From Rapana venosa (lineage: Eukaryota; Mollusca; Gastropoda; Neogastropoda; Muricidae): a DNA stretch of 64,000 nucleotides. Below the pieces are notes generated by a model. It did not search any database. It saw only the letters and a list, made by a program, of their open reading frames with translations, and was not told the origin of the DNA. The DNA lies in contig CM054153.1 of NCBI GenBank assembly GCA_028751875.1, forward strand, positions 34,055,435 to 34,119,434. Reading direction: 5' to 3'. Made by a program: the position numbers and the translations under genes. Positions within the stretch are counted from its first letter, which is position 1. Each line of letters opens with the position of its first letter. Of this stretch, positions 56,601-64,000 are shown in pieces.

Positions 56601-56668
56601 TTTTCTCCCCAAAGTGGGAGGTGGGGAATGGGGTTTCTGGTTACCTAGAATGGAAGTCTCGACTGACC
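53640..56668 (-). mobile_element. RTE-like LINE inserted in Polinton copy 2
   Basis: Collinear with 28478-31553. The TATC tail is at 53628-53642, AVEMRCFRGPPLGF near 53990, FIDFKKAFEGG near 54670 (RT motif A) and the endonuclease end at 56340-56290 and 56500. No frame is intact. The insertion point in the Polinton differs from that in copy 1: here it falls just after the integrase, there upstream of the polymerase. Either the two insertions are independent or one was carried along by rearrangement. Confidence 0.75.
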
Positions 56669-56689
56669 ACAACTTTATATGAAAATGAA

Positions 56690-56925
56690 AAAAAAATTTT
56701 TTAAATTCTGTTTGTTCTCCCTGTTTAATGGGTAGAGCGCTTGGTGAAGAATATTCCCCTTTTGGCCCTTGCAATCATGTCTTTTTTTTTAACACAGTCG
56801 TGTTTATTTGCGTGTTGAAGGCTTTGGGGTTGTAAGATGAAAAAAACTCTACCTTCAACAGGCCCCTATGTGTTTTTAGACTGATGCTTGTTTTGACCAC
56901 CTGTTTACCAAAACCTTTTGGTTTT
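56690..56925 (-). pseudogene. Polymerase C-terminal fragment, Polinton copy 2
   Basis: On the minus strand, KKPKGFGKQVVKTSISLKTH and FFSSYNPKAFNTQINTTVL correspond to 24600-24800 of copy 1 (shared AACACAGTCGTGTTTATTTG, TTTTGACCACCTGTTTACC). It contains only the final 75-80 codons of pPolB. It is truncated by the CR1/L2-like LINE end that starts at 56930. Confidence 0.7.
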
Positions 56926-56929
56926 TTAT

Positions 56930-57257
56930 AAAAATAATAATAATAAATGGAATTTATAAAAGCGCTGTATCTTGCACAGACAAACCAAAGCGCTTGCATC
57001 AATATTTTTACACAGTATGCAACCAATGGAGTTATTCTAACAAGTCCCAAAAGCACCACACACACCACACACCCCCGCGCGCGCGCGCGTTATAACTTTG
57101 GCAGGGTGATGAATTTTTTTGGGTGTTGAAAACGGGGTAGCTATGAAATGAAAAGGAGAGGAAATTTTTAGGTTTTTTTAAACAAAAATGTCTTGAGGCC
57201 CGATTTAAAAGTCACAAGAAGGGCCCTTTGGCGAAGATAGATAGGGTTCCAAAATTC
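56930..57257 (-). mobile_element. CR1/L2-like LINE, 3' end, cut by gap
   Basis: The (AAT)n tail and AAATGGAATTTATAAAAGCGCTGTATCTTG...AAGCGCTTGCAT are the shared 3' end. A CG-rich dinucleotide tract at 57076-57091 and TGGCGAAGATAGATAGGGTTCC follow, matching the body of LINEs A and C. It runs into the gap. Confidence 0.7.
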
Positions 57258-57757
57258 NNNNNNNNNNNNNNNNNNNNNNNNNNNNNNNNNNNNNNNNNNN
57301 NNNNNNNNNNNNNNNNNNNNNNNNNNNNNNNNNNNNNNNNNNNNNNNNNNNNNNNNNNNNNNNNNNNNNNNNNNNNNNNNNNNNNNNNNNNNNNNNNNNN
57401 NNNNNNNNNNNNNNNNNNNNNNNNNNNNNNNNNNNNNNNNNNNNNNNNNNNNNNNNNNNNNNNNNNNNNNNNNNNNNNNNNNNNNNNNNNNNNNNNNNNN
57501 NNNNNNNNNNNNNNNNNNNNNNNNNNNNNNNNNNNNNNNNNNNNNNNNNNNNNNNNNNNNNNNNNNNNNNNNNNNNNNNNNNNNNNNNNNNNNNNNNNNN
57601 NNNNNNNNNNNNNNNNNNNNNNNNNNNNNNNNNNNNNNNNNNNNNNNNNNNNNNNNNNNNNNNNNNNNNNNNNNNNNNNNNNNNNNNNNNNNNNNNNNNN
57701 NNNNNNNNNNNNNNNNNNNNNNNNNNNNNNNNNNNNNNNNNNNNNNNNNNNNNNNNN
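57258..57757. other. Assembly gap, 500 N
   Basis: Exactly 500 N, the same as the first gap, so probably a scaffolding placeholder of unknown real size. Confidence 0.99.
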
Positions 57758-57880
57758 TTTTTTTTTATAAAACTATGCAATTTTTGTCCGATGAGGCAAA
57801 GCCGAATGGGGCCAAAATTTGCCGGGTTTTTGGATAAACAGAAAGTTTTGAGTTTGATCAGCTTTTCCCCAAATCTCTCT
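57758..57880. repeat. Right terminal palindrome, Polinton copy 2 or another copy
   Basis: GTCCGATGAGGCAAAGCCGAATGGGGCC is the reverse complement of the 50290-50325 centre. GTTTTGAGTTTGATCAG and CCCCAAATCTCTCT match the outer arm of the terminus. The direction fits a right end. Because a gap precedes it, it could belong to a different copy from that at 50,212. Confidence 0.65.
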
Positions 57881-58764
57881 ACTTTTCCTTTTAAAGTTTG
57901 GGGGTACAAAACGTTAGACGGAACATTTTCTTTTACAAACGCTAAATACGGGAGAACCATTTTTCCATTTTCATTTGTAGGTGTACTTTTTGTATTACTG
58001 ACGTTTTAAAATAAGAGCAATAGTTAAAATTCGTGATAAAAATATAGACAAAAAAAAACCAAGGGGACACAAAAAGATCATTCGGGTTAAACAAAAGCTG
58101 ACCAAAAACAAAAAGGCTTTTTTTCAAAAAATAAATCAGCATAATAATCGATTTAAAAAGAAAAGTCGTGTACAGCCTTTTAAAAGCAAGTCGTCAATAC
58201 GGGGGGAAACTGAAAAAACAGTTTTTTATTTTATAACAAACGTTTTTTAAAAAAACAACCCGAAAGATTCCAAATTCTGATCAAAAGAGCGACTGCGGCA
58301 GTATCTGGAAAACCAGTATAGCAAAAAAAAGAAGTTACGACAAAGTGTGGGGTTTTTTAGGAAATTTCAATGGGAGCGGGGGATAACAAGGGAAAAAAAG
58401 CGTCAAAAGTTAAAGTCAGACATTTTTGTGAAACAAACGGTTTAAAAAAGTGCAAAAGGGGCTTAAATGAAAATAGGAAGGTTCACAAATGCCTTCGTGC
58501 ATGAACTTTGGTAGTCTCTCTTGGGGCCATGGGGTTGGTCTGGTGAATTTTGGTCAATGTGGTTTAAAAACGTACTCTTTTAACCAAAATCTCTTTAAAA
58601 TACTCTCATCAAAAATTTCCTTCTCTCTAATTAAAAATAAAAATACTATTACTACATAAAAAAACTAATAAAAATAACATATTAAAAATACAAAAATACT
58701 ACATACATCCAACAAAACAACAACAAACATACAACATCACACACTAAAAACAACAACACCATAA
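57881..58764. other. Flank duplicated from 38416-39500
   Basis: Collinear with the flank of Polinton copy 1 (see 38416-39220), including GGACACAAAAAGATCATTCGGGTTAAACAAAAGCTGA and GCCTTCGTGCATGAACTTTGGTAGTC. No gene. Confidence 0.65.
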
Positions 58765-61318
58765 AATAATAATAAAATAATAATAATAATAGGGAAATTT
58801 ATATAGCGCTGAATCTTGTAAAAAAAAAAAAACAAATCGAAGCGCTTGAAACTCAATCTTTTAAAAGGCAGGCAACTCCCTTTAAAAACAAAAATGAGAA
58901 ACAGATTTAAAATCCATGCGCGCGCACTACGCACGCACAAAAAACCAGCACACACACAAACAACACACACACACAAAAACACGGAAAAACCCTTTAGAAG
59001 GTGAAAAAATGCTGTTGAAAATTAAAAACAAAAAATTGGGGGGGGAAAGTCTCAGGTGGGAAATAAGGGGTTTTTTGGAGGTTTGGATTTGAAGGAATCA
59101 AGTAAAGGTTTTTTTGACAAATTGAAAGGGGGAGGTCATTCCAGGGATGGACAAGAAACAAGAAGGAGCGAGGGAAAAACAGTGGTTTTTTTGAATCTGG
59201 GGGTTCGAAAAAACAAAGTACCCGCAGGGGAAGGGGAACGGGAGGGAGTGTAAAAGGAAAAGGGACAGTTACAAATAAGAGGGTGCAGATTTGGGGAACT
59301 TTTTGAACAAGGGTTTAAATTTTATACTCCAGTTTTTGTGAGCGGGAAAACCAGGGGAAGAGTTCGCAGAAGAGGAGTATGTGTTCAAAATTTTTTCTTT
59401 TTTAGGCCCAGCCCGAGCTGCATTTTTTTGTATTTTTTTAAGAAAAGTGGAAGATGTTGGTAGGCCAAAAGGCCAAAAAAGGAAAAAAAAATTCCCAGTT
59501 AATTTCAATATTGGAAAGAATTGGAAAAGGTTACCCAATTTGGAAGGGGCATCGGGGTAAAGTTTTTCTGGAATGGTTTAAGCCCCAAAATTTAAAGTTG
59601 GCCAAAGGAACGGGCTTTTGGTTTAATTAAATTTTTTTTATGGGAAAAAGTTTAGGGGCCCCAAAAACTTTTCTTTTACCAAATTTGGGAAAAGCTGACT
59701 ATTTGAATGTCTTTAAAGGGTTTTGTAAGGGGAAAATTTTAAGTTTTCCCAAAAATGAAGAAATTTGGCCGGGTTTAATCCCTTTAAATTGTAACGGGGG
59801 TTTGTTTTTTAAATTTTTTGGGGGGAATGTTTAAAAAACGGCCCCAGGACTTTTTGCCCCTGGGGGAAACCCAATTTTTCCCAAAACGGGTTGGGGGAAA
59901 TAAAGAAACCGGGTTACTTCCAAAAAAATACCAAAGGTTTTTTTAAAGGGAAAAAGGGAGTGCAAGGTAAAAAGGGGTAAAAAGAAAACCCCAGGATAAA
60001 GGGGGGTTTTTTCCCCACATAAAAATTTAAAAAAGGGGTTTGTATAGGGAAGGGGTTTTTCCGGGGGCTGTTTAATACCAAACTTAATTTGGGGGGAAGA
60101 AAAAAAAAAATGATCTTTTGGAAATAAAGGTTGCGTTTTAATTTTGGAGAAAAAAAAAAGGGGGGAATTTTTTGGAACAAAGGGGAAATTTTGAAAGTTT
60201 AATTTTTAAATTTTGGGGACCGGGGGTTTTTGGGTGCTTTTTAGAAGGGGACAAAATTTTTTAAAAAGATCTTGGGGAAAATTTTTTGACTGTTGATTTT
60301 TTAAAACAATTTTTTATAAATGGGCCCCAAGTTTTTTGGAAAAAAGGTTTTAAAAAACCAAAAAGGGTTGGGAAAGGGGTGGGCCCCGCTTTTTATGGGG
60401 TTCATTTTTTAAAAATTGGGGTTCCATAAAAATTTTTAAACAATTTTTGGATAAAGGGGCAAAAAGGGAAAGTTGGGGGTCCGGAACTTGGGGGTCAAGG
60501 GCGCAGGGGGAAATTTTGAATTCCCTTTAAAAAAGGCCGGGACTTTTTTTAAAATTGGGTTAAAAGGAAGGAAAAAGGGAGGGGAATTGAACTGGGGTGG
60601 GGGCCCAAGGCTTTTTTTTGGGTTGTCCCAACCCCCGGGGGATTTTTTAAAAAAAATTTTTGGGGAAAAGAACGAAAAAATTTTTTTTTTTATTTTGGGA
60701 AGTTAGGGGTTTTTTGGTTTACCGGGTTTTTTTTTTGGATTCCCCAAGGGGAGTTTTGGGGTTTTGGGGGAAAAAGAGTTTTATGGAAAAGGGGGTTAAA
60801 GGCCACAAGGAATTTTGGAAAGAGGGAATTTTAAAGTTTGACTTTTTTAAAAATGGAGGGGGTTTATTTGGGGAGATTGGTTCTTGGGTTTGGAAAAAAT
60901 ACCATGGCGCACAGGTTTTGCAGGGGGGAGATAAATCAGTAGGGGGTGCATGCTCATCAAGCAGTTGGGGGAGAATAGGTTATAGGGGATCAAAGGCCCA
61001 GTTGGTCAAATTTTTGGGTGAAAAACTTTGGGAAAAGTTTGGGGAAAGAAAAGGGTATAAAATGAAAAAGGCCTTAAGATTGGACGGGGGGTAACAAAAT
61101 TTCTTCTTTTCTGACAGGTTTTGTATGTTGAGGAAAAAAGGGGAAAAAAAAAAGGGGGAATTTAAAATCAAAAAGAAAGGTTCGTCGTGACAGAAACAAT
61201 GGACACGGTTTGAAGGAAGCAAATAGTAACCCAAGCCATCAAAAAATTATGACCAGATCTGTGCATGCTTCGTTTCCCCCAAATTGAGAGAGAGAAGGGT
61301 TTTGGACAAAAAAGAAAA
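58765..61318 (-). mobile_element. CR1/L2-like LINE C
   Basis: The (AAT)n tail and GGGAAATTTATATAGCGCTGAATCTTG end (58765-58830) have the same order as LINE A. The minus-strand RT region is at about 59300-60700, including GFPQG-like sequence near 59860. The 5' part reaches 61318 and adjoins a CATA array. Very noisy. Confidence 0.7.
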
Positions 61319-61785
61319 TCCCATACATACAAACATACAAACATAAAACACTTTCCCACACACTCCCTACATACATAAAATATATTTTATATATATATAA
61401 AATAAATATATATAAATAATATATAATATAAATTATATATACATACATACAAACTTGCCGTGCTACGTGGGTAGGTAGGTCCGTCCCAACATTTATACCT
61501 ACCTCCCCTACCACATCCCTTTCCCCTACTTTACCTCCTACCTACCTACAACCTACCCCTCCCCAAAATACATACATACATACATCGTCGTGAAAAAAAA
61601 CCTACCTACAAACCAAACCAAAAAAACCCCAAAAAACATCCATCCCTACATACATAACATCCCCAAACCCAAAAACATACATACACATACAAAAATACAC
61701 ATACAAACAGCATAAAAACCCACCCTACATACATAAAACCATAAATACAAAAACCAACATACATCCCTACAACATAAAAATCATA
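61318..61785. repeat. CATA/TATA/CTAC compound array, second copy
   Basis: The same succession as 42160-42622, including GTAGGTAGGTCCG near 61475 (cf. GGTAGGTGGG at 42310). Confidence 0.9.
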
Positions 61786-64000
61786 ATAAAATAAAAATAA
61801 AAATAATAAAAAATAAATTTGTATAGGGGGCTATATCTTTGCAAAGCCCAAATCAGGGGCGCTTCCCCAATAAACCATTTTTTCTTACAGATCATGAGCC
61901 AATAACAAAAAAAAACCCTTAAAAAAAATTTCCCAAATTTCCACACCACAACCAAAAACACACACCCCACAAAAAAAACACAAAAAACACAAACACACAC
62001 AAAAAACACAAACAAAAAAAAAACAAAAAAAAGGTTTTGTTAAAGGCTTTTCAAGGTAAGGGGTTTTGGGGGGCTTTTTGAAGGCGGGGGGCATTTTTCA
62101 AAGATGAAAGGGGAAAAAAAATTTAGGTTTTAAAAAAATATGCTTGGGCGGGATTTATTTTGGGGGTCATATGAAGGCCTCTGTTCGAAGAGAGAGAGGA
62201 AGGTTTTCCAGGGGGGAAAAGGGACCAAAAATAAAAAGAAAGAGCGACGACCAGGGGTTTGGACGGTTGAATCAAGGTTTTTCCCGTAAGCAAAAGGGGT
62301 ATCTGCACAGACCCGAGGGGAACGAAAAGGGAGTTTTCATGGTAAAACCCTTTCCCAAAAAGAGGTAGGAGGGTGCTTTGGGTTGAAAACCATTTTGTAA
62401 AAAGGGGGGTTCGATCATATTCCCCCTCTCTTTTGGCACGGGAAAAAAACCCCCCTTTGAGGGGATCGAAAGAGAGGATAATGTGATCAAAATTTTTTCC
62501 CCTTTTTTGGGGGACGGGGGCAGCTCAGATTTTTGTAAAAACTTTTTGAAGGGAGGGATAAAATGTTGCGGGGCAGCCCCAGCTAAGAAGAATTCAATAG
62601 TCCAAAACGTGAGAGAATAGAGACCCCAACAATTTAAATTTTTGAAATCAGTGGAAAAAGGTACTTTCAAAATTGCACGGATACCCGAAATTTGATAGTA
62701 GCCGGACTGGCGGGTCGGGGGTGAGGGAATTTTTTGCAAAAGAGGGTTTGGTTGTCGTAACAACCCAAATTTACTTCACACAGGGGAAACAGGGGACCGT
62801 TTTGTATTGCCGAGTTCTTTTTAAGGGTTTTTGGGTAAGGGAAGAGAGTTTGTTTTTTGGTCCCCAAAAACCCCTTTTTGGCTTCTTTTTTTTATCACCG
62901 TTTAAATTTAACCCCTTTTTTGGGGGAAAAAAAACCCCAGTTTTTGGAAAAAAAGGGGCCCCCCCAAAATTTTTTTTCAAAAAAAAGGGGAAAAAATTTT
63001 TCGGTTTTTTAACCAAATTTTTTGAAACTGAGAGTCATCTCATAAAAAGTGAAAATTGAAAATGATGAGGGTTTTAAATTAAATGTGAAGGGGAAAGCAT
63101 TTTAAAAAGGGAGAGTGAAAAAAAACGGGGCCGAGGACTGACCCCTGGGGGAAAACCAAATATTCCATTTTTGGCAGGTTTTGGGACGTATCTTTTTTAA
63201 CTGCGACTGTCGGGAAATTTCGGTCTTTGAGGAAAAACGAACCAGGAAGGGCTGTCCAGTAACACCAAAATTTTTTTTTTTTAAAGGGCGGGAGAGAAAA
63301 TTGAATGGTTAAAAAGTGTAAAAGGCGGGCAGATAATCAGAAAGGGGGTGAAAAAGGAGTTTTTCCCCTCGAGTCAAAAAATAAAGCGTAATTTGGGGAA
63401 AAGGCCCAAAAAAGGGTATTTTAAATCAAATGGTTGACGCGATAGGCAGACTGAAAAAAACCCCGGAAAAAAGCCTTTTGGGAGAAAAAAGGTGGTTTTT
63501 GACCCTGTTTTAGAAACACTTTTTTTTAAAGGGGATTTTAGAGATAAAAAAAGGTGGGTTAAAAAAGCGGGGTTTTTAAAATTTCAGAATGTTAGGGCAA
63601 GGCCTTTTTTTTTGAGTAATTGAAAACTTTTGCATTTTTTTGAAAAGATGATTAACTTTTTTTCCTGAAACAAGAGATGATTTCACTTTTTTTTTTTTTT
63701 TTTTTTCCCGGTGATAGGGGGTATAATTTTTTTGTGGGCACTGAAACAAAAAAAAAGAAAAAAAAAAGGTAGGGGGGATCAAAGGGTGGGGGCCAATAAA
63801 TTTTTTTTAAGTCATTTTTTTTTCCAGAATTGTCGTAATTTTTTTTCCCTTCACTTTTTTGGATGAAAAAAAAAGGAAGGAGTACCAGAGAATTGGGGAT
63901 CAAGAAACTGGGGAGGCGGAAAGGGATCTTTAAAAACCAATTTTTGGAAAGGGGTGTTACGGATTTTTTCAGAAAAGAATGCAGAAAAAATAGAAGGAAA
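61786..64000 (-). mobile_element. CR1/L2-like LINE D, continues past the window
   Basis: Tail (AAT)n-like at 61785-61815, then GGGGGCTATATC...AAATCAGGGGCGCTT. The RT segment on the minus strand is at 62272-62763, with a VFPQG-like box at 63150. It is the paralogue of LINE B. The 5' end lies outside the window. Confidence 0.68.

Larger units (their letters stand above)
50212..57880. mobile_element. Polinton/Maverick copy 2, deleted and interrupted
   Basis: The left terminus and the first five genes (to about 53300) are collinear with 21288-24500 and much cleaner. After the integrase the element is broken by an RTE-like LINE (53640-56668). It resumes with only the last 80 or so codons of the polymerase (56690-56925) and is cut again by a CR1-like LINE 3' end (56930) and a 500-N gap. 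A right terminus appears after the gap (57758-57880). The ATPase and the copy 1 interior from 24,800 to 38,100 are absent unless they lie in the gap. Confidence 0.75.

Noticed and set aside
57205..57960. A 251-residue frame spanning the second N gap
   Set aside because: It exists only because N codons are not stops.

Overview
This is a stretch of animal nuclear DNA. It contains no bacterial operons and no intact host gene. It does contain non-LTR retrotransposons of at least three families, tRNA-derived SINEs, two copies of a Polinton/Maverick-type DNA transposon, very abundant microsatellites, and a broken receptor gene combining LDL-receptor class A motifs, leucine-rich repeats and a seven-helix domain. 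That receptor most resembles the molluscan GRL101/relaxin-receptor group. Together with the repeat style, this suggests a mollusc, probably a gastropod. The organism is inferred, not proven.

Layout, 1-21 kb: this part reads as mostly clean sequence. A decayed LINE lies on the minus strand at about 1.85-5.83 kb, between two (GA)n tracts. A second, short LINE-like 3' end follows the (GA)n tract at 5.89 kb. Two paralogous small-protein ORFs point away from each other at 6.6-7.5 kb (minus) and 8.26-8.78 kb (plus). The 9.5-13.5 kb stretch holds no recognisable gene. SINEs of two families lie at 14-17.6 kb. A 500-base assembly gap at 17,593-18,092 is followed by the receptor pseudogene (18.1-20.3 kb), a third SINE copy and CA/CT repeats.

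Layout, 21.3-38.4 kb: I read this as one Polinton/Maverick of about 17 kb. Each end has an inverted palindromic (hairpin-like) terminus. Genes from left to right are four small plus-strand genes, a retroviral-type integrase (plus), a protein-primed family B DNA polymerase (minus), a small glycine-rich hydrophobic protein (minus), several unassigned minus-strand ORFs, and an FtsK/HerA-type packaging ATPase (plus). A 3 kb RTE-like LINE with a GATA-type 3' tail is inserted at 28.5-31.55 kb. Integrase, self-encoded polymerase and packaging ATPase together define the Polinton/adintovirus-like class. Nearly every gene is frameshifted in this assembly.

Layout, 38.4-64 kb: a tandem pair of CR1/L2-like LINEs on the minus strand lies at 39.5-45.1 kb, separated by CATA-type arrays. 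A gene-poor, poor-quality stretch follows at 45.4-50.2 kb. The second Polinton copy (50.2-57.9 kb) has its left end and integrase region in good condition, but most of the rest is lost or interrupted by an RTE-like LINE, a CR1-like LINE and a second 500-base gap. A duplicate of the CR1-like pair runs from 58.8 kb to the end of the window.

Sequence quality is patchy. In long stretches (about 21.3-31, 38-50 and 53-64 kb), bases that differ between duplicated copies have usually changed to match a neighbouring base, producing strings of short homopolymers. Many frameshifts there may be assembly or base-calling errors rather than real mutations, so statements about gene inactivation in those regions are provisional.
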